Source of the DNA: Rubrivivax sp.
GTDB lineage: Bacteria; Pseudomonadota; Gammaproteobacteria; Burkholderiales; Burkholderiaceae_C
Direction of reading: 5' to 3'
Length of the DNA: 64,000 bases
Assembly (NCBI GenBank): GCA_027484825.1
Contig: JAIXSE010000035.1
Coordinates: forward strand, 124,001 to 188,000
The translations under genes and the position numbers were made by a program. Within the stretch, counting starts at the first letter, position 1. Every line of letters begins with the position of its first letter. Of the stretch, positions 37,419 through 46,053 are shown in pieces. The notes beneath the pieces were generated by a model. It made no database searches. It saw nothing but the letters and a program-made list of their open reading frames with translations, and was not told the DNA's origin.

Positions 37419-38519
37419 TCAGCGCCCGTCCAGCACCGCCTTGGCGCGCGGAAACAGATTCTCCGCCGTCCACAGCAACAGCAGCGTCAGGCTGGCGGCG
37501 CACAGCCACAGCGCATCGCTGCGCCGCAGACCCACGGCCCTCAGCATTTCAATCAACATCGGGTGCAGCAGATACAGCCCCAGCGCATACCGCCGGCCCC
37601 AGTCGGCCAGCCGCTCCATCAGCGGCGTGGCTGGCAGCCTCAGGCCCAGCGCCATCGCGCCCACGCCCATCAGCACCGCGCCCACATGCAGCTGCAGCTC
37701 CGTCGCCTGCCCGCCCTTCCAGCGCACAGCCATGCCCTGCGCCATCAGCAGCAACGCACCGCCCACCAGCAGCACCGGCCACCACCGGGCCAGGGTCCTG
37801 GCCGGCACGCTCGCAAGCTTGATGCCAAGCCACACCATCGCCGCCCCACCCAGGAACCGAGCGGCAAACATCGTGGGCCAGCTCACCCGCCCCATGGCGC
37901 AGAGCGAGTCGATCACGCTGGCCAGCAGGATCACCGCGGTGATGCCCCACCAGGCACCGCGCGCCTGACACCAGTCCGGCCTCGCCGCCGCCAGCAGCAC
38001 GCCGGCCAGGGCCGCATGCATGAACCACAGATGGCCCCAGACGCCGCGCACGATGGCGTCCTGCGACAGGATGCGCTCCAGCGCCGCCTTCGGCCCCAGT
38101 TGCACCGCATGCAGCACCCCATACAGCAGCGCACACACCAGCGTGATCTGCAGCAGCCGTCCGGCCGAGCCCAGCGCGGAAGCCGCCCAGTTCGGCCGCT
38201 GTCCGATGAAAAAGCCCATCACCACGAAGAAAAAGGGCACCACCCAGCGGCCGGCGGCCACGGTGAGCTCCATCGCCGGCAGCGGCCACTCCGGGAAGCG
38301 CCCGACATGCAGCCCCACCACCAGCACCGCCCCAACAATGCGCAGCGCATCAATGCCGGGCAGCCTCTTGGCGGCCACGCCAGACGATGTCGCGGTCGCG
38401 GTCGCGGTCGCGGTCGTGGTGGTGGTGGTGGTGGTGGCCGATACCGCGACAGCCCCCGCCATCGACGGATGCACTCCCGCCGCGGTCTCCACCGATGCCG
38501 ATGCCGTTCTGCCCTTCAT
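37419..38519 (-). CDS. Acyltransferase-3 family membrane protein (EPS or lipid acylation)
   Basis: Acyltransferase-3 proteins transfer acetyl or other acyl groups to sugars. The 366-residue product has an N-terminal Thr/Ala-rich stretch (about residues 25-47) from a simple-sequence repeat. The family start LPGIDALRIVGAVLVVGLHVG, with conserved Arg and His, comes next, followed by about ten hydrophobic segments (VVPFFFVVMGFFIGQRPN among them). It lies between the Wzx flippase gene and a GT2 gene, so O-acetylation of the EPS repeat unit is the likely role. The true start could be after the repeat, since the first 48 residues are not conserved in the family. Confidence 0.88.
   Translation of the reverse strand: MKGRTASASVETAAGVHPSMAGAVAVSATTTTTTTTATATATATSSGVAAKRLPGIDALRIVGAVLVVGLHVGRFPEWPLPAMELTVAAGRWVVPFFFVVMGFFIGQRPNWAASALGSAGRLLQITLVCALLYGVLHAVQLGPKAALERILSQDAIVRGVWGHLWFMHAALAGVLLAAARPDWCQARGAWWGITAVILLASVIDSLCAMGRVSWPTMFAARFLGGAAMVWLGIKLASVPARTLARWWPVLLVGGALLLMAQGMAVRWKGGQATELQLHVGAVLMGVGAMALGLRLPATPLMERLADWGRRYALGLYLLHPMLIEMLRAVGLRRSDALWLCAASLTLLLLWTAENLFPRAKAVLDGR
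38391..38438. repeat. In-frame simple sequence repeat in the acyltransferase gene
   Basis: Four exact CGCGGT hexamers (38391-38414) run into CGTGGT and then GGT triplets ending in GGC (38415-38438). They encode alternating Ala-Thr and then a run of Thr on the minus strand. Unit lengths of 6 and 3 keep the frame, so slippage would change length but not switch the gene off. Confidence 0.85.
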
Positions 38520-38525
38520 GCCCTG

Positions 38526-39959
38526 CTACGCCTTCCCTTTTAAGGTGTTGAGCAGCACCCTCGGCGACTGACCGAAGACCCATCCCAACACACCGAGGTA
38601 TACCGCGGCGCCAAGGGCAATCAACATGCCGAGCTGCAGCTTTGCAGGTAACGGGGTGTGAGCGAGCGCGAGGTCCGCGCCCCACAGCGCCAGGCCCATG
38701 GCCAGGGACGAGATCACCGGCGCCTTCATCTGCTGCCACAGGGGGCCGGGCCTGGCTTGCAGCCAGCGCCCCATGCAGACGATGGTCACCAGGAAGTTCA
38801 ACAAATTGGCGATGAAGTAACCCGCCGCAACACCCACCACGCCGAACTGCGCACCGGCGAAGAACCCCACCAGCACCGTCGCGGTGTTGAAGATGCCCAG
38901 ATAGAACAGCGCGGCGGTGCGTCCCTGCGAGGTCAGGGTGGAGCCGATGGTGCTCATCAGCGACTGCATGATGCCCACAGGGGCCAGCCAGCCCAGCAGC
39001 GGTGCCACGATGACCCACTTCGGACCCAGCACCACGTCCACGAAGGGCACCCGCAGCGACCACAGCCCCACCATGATGGGCATGCTCAGCAGCGAGATGC
39101 CGCCCAGCACCTTGAAGTAGACGTCACGCACGGCGGCCAGGTCGTCCTGGATGCCGGACAGACGCGGCAGCAGCGCCCGTCCCACCACCCAGCTCATGTG
39201 CTGCACCGGGAACAGCATCAGCTTGTAGGCCATGCCGTACTGGCCCAGCGGACCGGCGCCCAGCAGCCGGCCGATGATCATGCTGTCGGCATTGCGGGCG
39301 AAGTAGTTGATGAAGTTGAAGGCGGTGAGGCTGCCGCTGAAGCCCCACAGGGAGCGGAACTCCTCCTGGCTCCAGGTGCGGCCCGGCTTGAAGCCGGACT
39401 TGAACCACAACCAGGTGCTGTTCACGCCGATGGTGAACAGCGTGGGCACCACAAAGCTGTAGACGCCCCAGCCCGCCAGCGCGCAGGCCACCGACAGGCA
39501 CAAGCCGCCCACCTGAGTGAACACATCCAGGATGGCCAGCTCACGAAAGCGCGCGTGCCGCTCCATCCAGGCCTGATGCACCGCCGTGGTGGCCCCCAGC
39601 GGGAAGCCCAGCGACATCAGCAGCATCACCGGAAACAGCTCCGGCTCGCGGAAGAACACAGAGATCGGATAGGCCGCCGCCGCCAGCGCCAGTCCCAGTC
39701 CCAGGCCCATGCCGACATTCAGCCAGAACACCGTGTCGGCCAGGGTCGGCGTGAGGCTCTTGCGCTGGATGATGGCTGCGCCGGTGCCCATGTCGCGCAG
39801 CAGGCTGGCGAAGGTGAGCACCACGCCGGCCAGCGCCATCACGCCATAAGCGGACGGCGGCAGCAGCCGCGACAGCACCACCACGCTGACCAACTGACCC
39901 AGCACCTTGCTGGCCTGCGCCACGCTGAGCCAGCGGACGCTGTGCATCATGCCGCTCAA
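38526..39959 (-). CDS. wzx: Wzx-type polysaccharide flippase (WzxC-like)
   Basis: Flippases of this MOP superfamily move undecaprenyl-linked repeat units across the inner membrane. The 477-residue protein has about 12-14 hydrophobic helices. It has the family N-terminal pattern SVAQASKVLGQLVSVVVLSR, PSAYGVMALAGVVLTFASLL and GTGAAIIQRKSLT, and the central FNFINYFARNADSMIIGRLL. It overlaps the downstream start of its upstream neighbour (GT4, ATGA) and is followed by the acyltransferase gene after six bases. With the Wzy-like protein at 50862-52562 and the EpsE/F export proteins it makes a complete Wzx/Wzy route. Confidence 0.93.
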   Translation of the reverse strand: MSGMMHSVRWLSVAQASKVLGQLVSVVVLSRLLPPSAYGVMALAGVVLTFASLLRDMGTGAAIIQRKSLTPTLADTVFWLNVGMGLGLGLALAAAAYPISVFFREPELFPVMLLMSLGFPLGATTAVHQAWMERHARFRELAILDVFTQVGGLCLSVACALAGWGVYSFVVPTLFTIGVNSTWLWFKSGFKPGRTWSQEEFRSLWGFSGSLTAFNFINYFARNADSMIIGRLLGAGPLGQYGMAYKLMLFPVQHMSWVVGRALLPRLSGIQDDLAAVRDVYFKVLGGISLLSMPIMVGLWSLRVPFVDVVLGPKWVIVAPLLGWLAPVGIMQSLMSTIGSTLTSQGRTAALFYLGIFNTATVLVGFFAGAQFGVVGVAAGYFIANLLNFLVTIVCMGRWLQARPGPLWQQMKAPVISSLAMGLALWGADLALAHTPLPAKLQLGMLIALGAAVYLGVLGWVFGQSPRVLLNTLKGKA

Positions 39960-41134
39960 CGCACACCTCCGGCCCGGGCGGTGTAGAAGGCTTCCAGCGC
40001 CCGCTGGCAGATCTGCAGATCGAATTTGCGCACCGCCAGTTCACGGGCGGCACGGCCCATGGCGCTGCACAGGTCCGGGTCGGCCAGCAGCCGCTCCAGT
40101 TGCGCCGCCAACGCCTCCACATCCCCTTCCGGGAAGGCCAGGCCGGTGCGTTCGGGCTCGATGCCTTCATCACGCCCCCCCATGGCGGACGTCACCACCG
40201 GCACCCCGCAGGCCTGGGCCTCCAGGATGGAAATCGGCAGGCCTTCCGCATCCCCGGACTGGCTCACCACACTGGGCAGGCAGAACAGGCGGGAGGTGCC
40301 GAGCAGCTCGCGCACGCGCTGGCTGGGTTGAGCGCCGAGGAAATCCACCGGCGCATTCAGCTCGGCGGTCAGCGCCTCCATGCGCTCGCGCAGCGGCCCG
40401 TCGCCCACCACCTTCACCCGCGCCTGCGGGAAGCGCTGATGCACCCGCGCCATCGCCCGGATCAGGTACTCCAGGCCCTTCTTCTCGACCTGGCGGCCCA
40501 CGAACAGGATGTGCGGCTCACGCTCGCCCGCCGGCGCGCCGCTGGGCGCGAAGTCCTGGGTATCGACGCCGATGAACAGCGTGTGCAGCTTGTCGCCGGG
40601 AATGCCGTAGGCCGACATCGCCTGGGCCCGCACCGCCTCGGACACCGCAATGAACGAGACCCGCGGATCGGCCGCCATCTCGCGCAGCCGGCGCGGATAG
40701 TCCTTCATGTAGTCGCCGCCCTGCCCGCTTTCCCACCAGTCGGGCCGAGTGTGGATGTCGTAGCCGTGCAGCGTGACGACGGTGGGCAGGTTCAGGCCCT
40801 TGAGCCAGGGCCAGGCCAGCACCGCGTCGGTGGCGAAGTGCACATGCACCAGCGACGGGCGCACGCCGTCGGCGTCCGGCCAGGTCAGCGGACGCAGGGC
40901 CAAGGGCAGTGGCCAGCCCAGACGCCGGTACAGCCGCCAGCGGATGGCATCCAGCGGGCCGCTGGGCGCCAGGTCCAGCAACTGCGGATCCAGCCCGTCC
41001 AGCGACAGCCCGTTGAGGCACAGCCGCTGCCCCACCAGGGTGGCCCGCCAGTCCCGCAGATGCAGCGCCTGCTGGCGCACAAACGTCTCGGACAGCGGCA
41101 GCAGTTCATCTCGAACGACAAGAACTCGTCTCAA
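39956..41134 (-). CDS. Family 4 glycosyltransferase
   Basis: The 392-residue GT-B enzyme has an N-terminal acceptor domain beginning VLVVRDELLPLSETFVRQQA and the middle segments VVTLHGYDIHTRPDWW and SFIAVSEAVRAQAM. The C-terminal donor domain has HILFVGRQVEKKGLEYLIRA, VKVVGDGPLRERMEAL and the E-x7-E motif region (DAEGLPISILEAQACGVPVV). The reading frame begins with TTG at 41149, but the only good ribosome binding site (GAGGG) fits TTG at 41134, just before Arg-Arg-Val-Leu. No ATG is available nearby. It overlaps wzx by ATGA. Confidence 0.9.
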   Translation of the reverse strand: MRRVLVVRDELLPLSETFVRQQALHLRDWRATLVGQRLCLNGLSLDGLDPQLLDLAPSGPLDAIRWRLYRRLGWPLPLALRPLTWPDADGVRPSLVHVHFATDAVLAWPWLKGLNLPTVVTLHGYDIHTRPDWWESGQGGDYMKDYPRRLREMAADPRVSFIAVSEAVRAQAMSAYGIPGDKLHTLFIGVDTQDFAPSGAPAGEREPHILFVGRQVEKKGLEYLIRAMARVHQRFPQARVKVVGDGPLRERMEALTAELNAPVDFLGAQPSQRVRELLGTSRLFCLPSVVSQSGDAEGLPISILEAQACGVPVVTSAMGGRDEGIEPERTGLAFPEGDVEALAAQLERLLADPDLCSAMGRAARELAVRKFDLQICQRALEAFYTARAGGVR

Positions 41135-41431
41135 TCGGATTTCCCTCAAATCAATTCATCGTCGGCCGTGGCACCTTCGCGGGTGCCCGTTGGGCCTCTT
41201 GTGCCTCGTCTGCCTCACGCGCCTCGTGCATCCTTGTGACGGCATCGTGGCGTCGCATCCTGGCAGCGTCTGCGGACCCGTCCGGCCGGTCCTGCGCCGC
41301 TTGCAGCGCGTGCATCAAAGGCGGCGCATCGGGCGGACGCTGTGCGTCGGCGGGTTGCCCCGTCATTGCGCCCGAAGCTCGCAAGGCGGTCATCCTGGGC
41401 CGCAACGCCCGCAGGACCGTCCACGCCCCCT
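41135..41431 (-). other. 297-base gap between two glycosyltransferase genes, no gene supported
   Basis: An open frame of 121 codons spans part of this gap on the minus strand, but it overlaps the GT2 gene, is Ala/Arg/Asp-rich without structure, and has no ribosome binding site. Short degenerate repeats of GCCTCG/GTGCCTC occur around 41195-41230. I see no promoter or terminator. Confidence 0.5.
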
Positions 41432-42511
41432 TCAACCCGCCACCGGCTCCATCTGCAGACGCTGCCGGCCGCGGATCTGCTGCTTGAGCGCATTCATCGC
41501 GGTCCGCATCTCCCAAGGATCGGCCCGTCCGCCGAGGCCGAAGCGCAGGGCGCGTGAGGCCAGCCCCAGCGGATGCCGGTCCACGAAGGTGCGACGCCAG
41601 CGCAGTTCCCGCTCGGCCGCCTCGCCGGTCCAGGCCGGGCCCGAACGGGCCAGTGCATGGACCATGCGCGCATAGTCGTCCGCATAGTCGCGGCGGCCCT
41701 TCACATCGATCAGCGCCTGGCCATGCGAGCAGAACGGCACCGGATCAAAGGCGGCCTGCCCCGACCAGCGGGCCAGCAGGCCGCCCAGATGGCGCGAGAT
41801 GCGACCCGACATCTGCAGCTGGTCCCAGTACTTCTGGCGGCTGACGCTGCCGCTGTGGAAGCGATAGCGCAGCACGTTCTGCGGCAGGTTGATGCCCTGG
41901 CGCTGCAACGCCAGCTCACTGAAGAGCAGGTAGTCCTCGGCCAGATTCGGCACTTCGATGTCCGCTTGCGGATCGGTGCCGCGGAACATCGACTGGCCGT
42001 AGCGGATGCCACGGTCCCGCACCGCCTGGCTGCGCAGGCTGATGGTGGGATGGGCGAAGACGTTGCGGAACAGGGCGCAGCGTGCCAGTTCGTCCTTGTC
42101 GGTGGGATGGGTGAGCGCACCGATCTCGCGGCCCTGCGCATCGATCATCACCGACTGCCCGCCCACCAGCACCACCTCCGCATCCCGCTCGAAGGCGGCA
42201 TGGGTCAGGGCCATGCGTTCGGGCAGGCATTCGTCGTCGGCATCCATGCGCATCAGGTAGGGCGCCTCGATCAGGGCCAGCCCTTCATTGAGCAGCCCCG
42301 CCAGGCCCTGGGCCTGCGGGAATGGATGCAGCTGGATGCGCGGGTCCTGCGACGCCGCACGGGCCACGATCTCGGCCGTGCGGTCGGTGGAGCCGTGGTC
42401 CAGCACCAGCAGGCGCCAGTCTCGCTCGGTCTGCGCCTGCACGCTGGCCAGCGCCTGGCCCAAAAACGCTTCGCCGTTTTTCACCGGCATCAGCACATCA
42501 AACAAGGCCAT
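41432..42511 (-). CDS. Family 2 glycosyltransferase
   Basis: The 359-residue protein starts with the GT-A nucleotide-binding pattern FDVLMPVKNGEAFLGQALAS and LLVLDHGSTDRTAEIVARAA. The catalytic aspartates are in PYLMRMDADDECLPERM. The rest (about 130-359) is a helical acceptor domain with NLAEDYLLFSELALQRQG and a basic C-terminus. The ribosome binding site GAGGGG lies upstream of ATG 42511. It follows the GT26 gene by 36 bases in the same operon. The donor sugar is not predictable. Confidence 0.9.
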   Translation of the reverse strand: MALFDVLMPVKNGEAFLGQALASVQAQTERDWRLLVLDHGSTDRTAEIVARAASQDPRIQLHPFPQAQGLAGLLNEGLALIEAPYLMRMDADDECLPERMALTHAAFERDAEVVLVGGQSVMIDAQGREIGALTHPTDKDELARCALFRNVFAHPTISLRSQAVRDRGIRYGQSMFRGTDPQADIEVPNLAEDYLLFSELALQRQGINLPQNVLRYRFHSGSVSRQKYWDQLQMSGRISRHLGGLLARWSGQAAFDPVPFCSHGQALIDVKGRRDYADDYARMVHALARSGPAWTGEAAERELRWRRTFVDRHPLGLASRALRFGLGGRADPWEMRTAMNALKQQIRGRQRLQMEPVAG

Positions 42512-42547
42512 GCATGCCCCTCGGTACGTTCATCACCGCGCCTTCGT

Positions 42548-43429
42548 TCATGACAGACGCTTCCTAGCCCGTGACGCGCGCCACAGCAGGCCCAGCGCAA
42601 ACGGCACGCCGTCCACCAGATAACGATGGGCCAGCCGGCCCGGTTCCTGCACCAGACGGTGCAGCCATTCCAGCCCGGAGCGCTGCATCCAGCCCGGTGC
42701 GCGTTTCACATCGCCAGCCACGAAGCTGAAGCTGACGCCCACGCCCAGGAACCAGGCGTTGGGGGCCAGCGGCCGCAGGCGCGCGATCAGTTTTTCCTGC
42801 TTGGGCGAGCCCAGGCCGATGAAGACGATGCGCGGCTGCCAGTCGGTCAGCAGCCGTTCCAGGCGGGCCATCTCGTCAGGCTTTTGCTCGAAGCCGAATG
42901 GCGGGCACAGGCAGCGCACGGTGGCCTGGTGGCCCTGCGGGATCAGGACGTCGGCCGCCGCTTCCGCAGCGCCTTCGTTGCCGCCGATGAAGGCCATGCG
43001 CAGTCCGGCGGCATGGGCGCGGGTCACCAGCTGCACGAACAGATCGGATCCGGTCAGGCGTGCCGGCAGCGGCGTGCCCTGCAGCTGGCTGGCCCAGACG
43101 ATGGGACGTCCGTCGGCGGTGAACACATTGGCATCGGCCACCAGGGCCCGGAATTCAGGCTCGGTGCGCCAGCGGCGCAGGATGTCGACATTGGGCGTCA
43201 CCACCCAGCCACCGCGGCCCGCCAGGGCGTCCGCCACGATGTGGTCGCTGAGTTGCGGCACGGTGCTGGCCACGAACGGCAGGCCGTCCACCGCGATGGT
43301 GGGCAGCGCGGCCGCAGCGGCTGCGCTCCCGGCAGAAGTTGAAGAGGTCGCGGAGGTGGCAGTGGGGGTGACAGTGGAGGTCATGGGCAGGCTTGCGCGC
43401 ATCGGGTGGGGGGCGGATGCACCCGGCAT
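42548..43429 (-). CDS. WecG/TagA/CpsF (GT26) family glycosyltransferase
   Basis: GT26 enzymes transfer ManNAc, ManNAcA or glucose to lipid-linked sugars. Conserved parts are IAVDGLPFVASTVPQLSDHI, VVTPNVDILRRWRTEPEFRA, ADANVFTADGRPIVWASQLQ, LTGSDLFVQLV, FIGGNEG and RIVFIGLGSPKQEKLIARLR. The C-terminal GVGVSFSFVAGDVKRAPGWM and RSGLEWLHRLVQEPGRLAHR complete the signature. I chose ATG 43429 because it overlaps the preceding stop (TGATG), giving 293 residues. ATG 43384 would remove a 15-residue Ala/Pro-rich lead. The presence of WecB and a UDP-HexNAc dehydrogenase supports a ManNAc(A) donor. Confidence 0.9.
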   Translation of the reverse strand: MPGASAPHPMRASLPMTSTVTPTATSATSSTSAGSAAAAAALPTIAVDGLPFVASTVPQLSDHIVADALAGRGGWVVTPNVDILRRWRTEPEFRALVADANVFTADGRPIVWASQLQGTPLPARLTGSDLFVQLVTRAHAAGLRMAFIGGNEGAAEAAADVLIPQGHQATVRCLCPPFGFEQKPDEMARLERLLTDWQPRIVFIGLGSPKQEKLIARLRPLAPNAWFLGVGVSFSFVAGDVKRAPGWMQRSGLEWLHRLVQEPGRLAHRYLVDGVPFALGLLWRASRARKRLS

Positions 43430-44640
43430 CAATCTCGTTTGGTTCGCACCCACTCCACCTGGCGCTTGAACACAAAGCGCAGATAGAGCGGGATCTTGGC
43501 CAGCAACAGCAGCGGTGCGCCGGCCAGCTCGGACAGGCTGAGGATGTCGTCCGCCCAGCGCTGCTGGGCAATGACGATGGCCCCCGCCAGCATCAGCACG
43601 CTCAGCACGGCCAGCACCAGCGGCGCCCACCAGCCCAGCAGCAGCGCCAGCAGCAGCGTCACCATCAGCCAGCCCACCTGCAGCAGCGCCAGCAGGGTCA
43701 GCGGCGGCACCAGCATGTCCAGCACCTGCAGCAGTTGCCCGCCGCGGCCCGGGCGCATGGAACGCCACAGCAGCCGCGGGCCCTCGCCAACCAGCATGGC
43801 CAGATGACCGTGCTCCCAACGGGTGCGCTGGCTGGCCTCGCCTTCCTGGCTCTTGGCAAAGACGCTGGTCACCAAGGCGTCCTCGCACAGCAGCGGGGGC
43901 GCGCCGAGCTGGGCCAGGCGAACGCCCAGCTGCATGTCCTCGGCCAGATGGCCGCTGGCCAGCGGCGCCTGCACCGCCACGGCCCAGGGGAAGGCCATGC
44001 CGGTGCCGTAGAGGCCGCAGGGCAGCCCCAGTTGATGCATGCCGCGCGGCCGCACCAGGTTCTTCACCCGCATGGCGAATTCGGCGATGCGCGCCTTCAG
44101 GCCTTCATTGGCCGCCTGCATCAGGTAGGTGGCCTGCACCGGCCGGCCGGTGGCATGCGCCACCGAGGCGATGCGCGTCAGCAGTCGCGGGCCCAGTTCG
44201 CAGTCGGCGTCCAGGATGATCACCACATCCGGCGCATGCCCTTCCTGGATCGCCAGCGCTTCGAGATGGCGCACCCCGAAATCCAGCGCAAAGCCCTTGC
44301 CGCGTTCGGTCGCATGGGTGCGTTCCACCACGGTCACATCGAACTCGCGGGCCTGGGCGGCGGTGTCGTCGGTGCAGTTGTCGGCCACGACCAGGATGCG
44401 GTCCTGTGGGCCCAGCTGGGCCATGGCCTGCATCAGCGTCGGCCGCAGGCCGCGGCCTTCGTTGTGGGCCGGCATGACCACGGCAATGCGCTCGGGCCGC
44501 GGATGGTCCCGCTCGGTACGGTCCGGCAGCAAGGCCAGCACCACCTGCGCCAGCAGCAGCCAGGCCGGGACGGCCAGCAGCAGGCTGAGCATCAGCACCA
44601 GCAGCCAGGGCAGGCCCTGCAGCAGTTCAAGCATGGACAT
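43429..44640 (-). CDS. Membrane-associated family 2 glycosyltransferase
   Basis: The 403-residue protein has an N-terminal membrane helix (LLVLMLSLLLAVPAWLLLAQ). A GT2 domain follows with RIAVVMPAHNEGRGLRPTLM, ILVVADNCTDDTAAQAREF, VVIILDADCELGPRLL and the QRTRWEHGHLAM motif (QxxRW). Three or four C-terminal helices end it. This layout resembles processive or lipid-carrier GT2 synthases. ATG 44640 overlaps the end of the upstream GT4 gene by 14 bases; ATG 44634 is an alternative. It is coupled to the GT26 gene through TGATG. Confidence 0.9.
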   Translation of the reverse strand: MSMLELLQGLPWLLVLMLSLLLAVPAWLLLAQVVLALLPDRTERDHPRPERIAVVMPAHNEGRGLRPTLMQAMAQLGPQDRILVVADNCTDDTAAQAREFDVTVVERTHATERGKGFALDFGVRHLEALAIQEGHAPDVVIILDADCELGPRLLTRIASVAHATGRPVQATYLMQAANEGLKARIAEFAMRVKNLVRPRGMHQLGLPCGLYGTGMAFPWAVAVQAPLASGHLAEDMQLGVRLAQLGAPPLLCEDALVTSVFAKSQEGEASQRTRWEHGHLAMLVGEGPRLLWRSMRPGRGGQLLQVLDMLVPPLTLLALLQVGWLMVTLLLALLLGWWAPLVLAVLSVLMLAGAIVIAQQRWADDILSLSELAGAPLLLLAKIPLYLRFVFKRQVEWVRTKRD

Positions 44641-45832
44641 ACTCCTGGAAGAGATCGGCCAGCCGCTCGGCCTCGACATCCACATCGTGGCGCATCAGCA
44701 CCCGTTTGCGGGCCGCCTGGCCCATCTCGGCCAGAGCGCTGTCCTCGGTCCGCAGGCAGGCCAGCATGGCGGTCGCCAGCGCCGGGGCGTCGCCGGCCGG
44801 CACCAGCCAGCCATTCTCGTCCGGCAGCACCAGCTCGGGTATCCCGGCAATGCCGGTGCTCACCACCGGGCGGCCCAGCGCCATCGCTTCCATCACCACC
44901 ACCGGCAGGCCTTCGGCGAAGCTGGCCAGCACCAGGGCGCGGGCATCGAGCAGTTCCTGGCGGACCTGGTCGCTGCTGATCCAGCCGGTGATGCGCACAT
45001 GCTTCTCCAGCCGGTGGGCGCGGATGCGCTCCTCAATGGCGCCGCGCAGCTCGCCGTCGCCGGCCAGCACCAGCTCGAAGTCCGGCTCCTGCGCCGCCAC
45101 CAGGGCAGCCGCCTCGATCAGCAGCAGATGGCCCTTCTGCTCGGACAGCCGTCCGACACAGACCAGCCGCCGACCGCTCGGCGCAGCCGTTTGCACCTGA
45201 TGGAAGGCCGGTTCCAAGCCGCAATGCACCACCCGCACCTTGTTCCAGTGCTGGCGGTCCACCCAGCGATACAGCTGGCTGCGGCAGAAGGAGGTGATGG
45301 CCACCACGAAGCGCGCCCGGCGGATCTTCTCGCCCAGGTGCAGGAACTCCGGCTTGTCGAATTCCTCGGGGCCGTGCACGGTGAAGCTGTAGCCCGGCCC
45401 GCCCAGGGCTTCGACCAGCATGGCCACTTCCGCCGAGTTGGTGCCGAAATGCGCATGCACATGGGTGGCACCGGCGTCGCGGAGCATGCGCAGGGCCACG
45501 CAGGCTTCAGCCAGGTAGACCAGGTGCAGCGGCCAGGGTCGGTCGGCCCGCAGGCCGATGCGCAGCGCCAGACGCAGCGCCTGGAAGAAGCGTCCCGGGG
45601 CGCGCACGGCTTCGCCCACCAAGGCCTTGGCCAGCGCGGCAGCACCGCCCTGCAGCAGATACTGGGTGCGCGCCTTCTCGGCCTGGTCCTGGGCATCCGG
45701 GGCCGGATCATCCCAACCGCGGATCGCCAGCCGCTGCACCGGGACACCATGCTTCTCCAGCGCCAGGATCTCGCGACGGATGAAGGTGTGGCTCACCTTG
45801 GGGTAGTGGTTGACGAGATACGCGACCTTCAC
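44627..45832 (-). CDS. Family 4 glycosyltransferase (colanic-acid type)
   Basis: The 401-residue GT-B enzyme begins KVAYLVNHYPKVSHTFIRRE, typical of colanic-acid-like glycosyltransferases. It shows THVHAHFGTNSAEVAML, YSFTVHGPEEFDKPE and RLVCVGRLSEQKGHLLLIEA, then the donor site FAEGLPVVVMEAMALGRPVV. Translation most likely starts with GTG at 45832 behind AAGGAATTCC. The frame is open upstream to an ATG at 46057 that overlaps the preceding stop (ATGA). That would add 75 Ser/Pro/Gly-rich residues, which is possible but lacks family support. Confidence 0.9.
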   Translation of the reverse strand: MKVAYLVNHYPKVSHTFIRREILALEKHGVPVQRLAIRGWDDPAPDAQDQAEKARTQYLLQGGAAALAKALVGEAVRAPGRFFQALRLALRIGLRADRPWPLHLVYLAEACVALRMLRDAGATHVHAHFGTNSAEVAMLVEALGGPGYSFTVHGPEEFDKPEFLHLGEKIRRARFVVAITSFCRSQLYRWVDRQHWNKVRVVHCGLEPAFHQVQTAAPSGRRLVCVGRLSEQKGHLLLIEAAALVAAQEPDFELVLAGDGELRGAIEERIRAHRLEKHVRITGWISSDQVRQELLDARALVLASFAEGLPVVVMEAMALGRPVVSTGIAGIPELVLPDENGWLVPAGDAPALATAMLACLRTEDSALAEMGQAARKRVLMRHDVDVEAERLADLFQEYVHA

Positions 45833-46053
45833 GGAATTCCTTGGGGAGACAGGGGGCAGATGGGGGGACGATGCGCTGCCGCCCCCGGAGGGGCTGGCAG
45901 CGCCGGGGCGCGATGATGCGGGCACCGTGGCTGATGGCTCAATGACCTTGGTCATCTTGGACATGCCCGCCGCCCCGGACAAGGGGGATGACGGGGATGG
46001 CGCAGACCGCGGAGTCTGCGCGGGCAGCGACGAGGACGGCGAGGACGGCGCGC

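Noticed and set aside
38391-38438. ON/OFF phase variation by slippage in the acyltransferase
   Set aside because: Repeat units of 6 and 3 bases keep the frame, so slippage cannot cause frameshifts.
41151-41516. 121-codon open frame in the gap between glycosyltransferase genes
   Set aside because: It overlaps the end of the GT2 gene, has no ribosome binding site and a disordered Ala/Asp/Arg composition.
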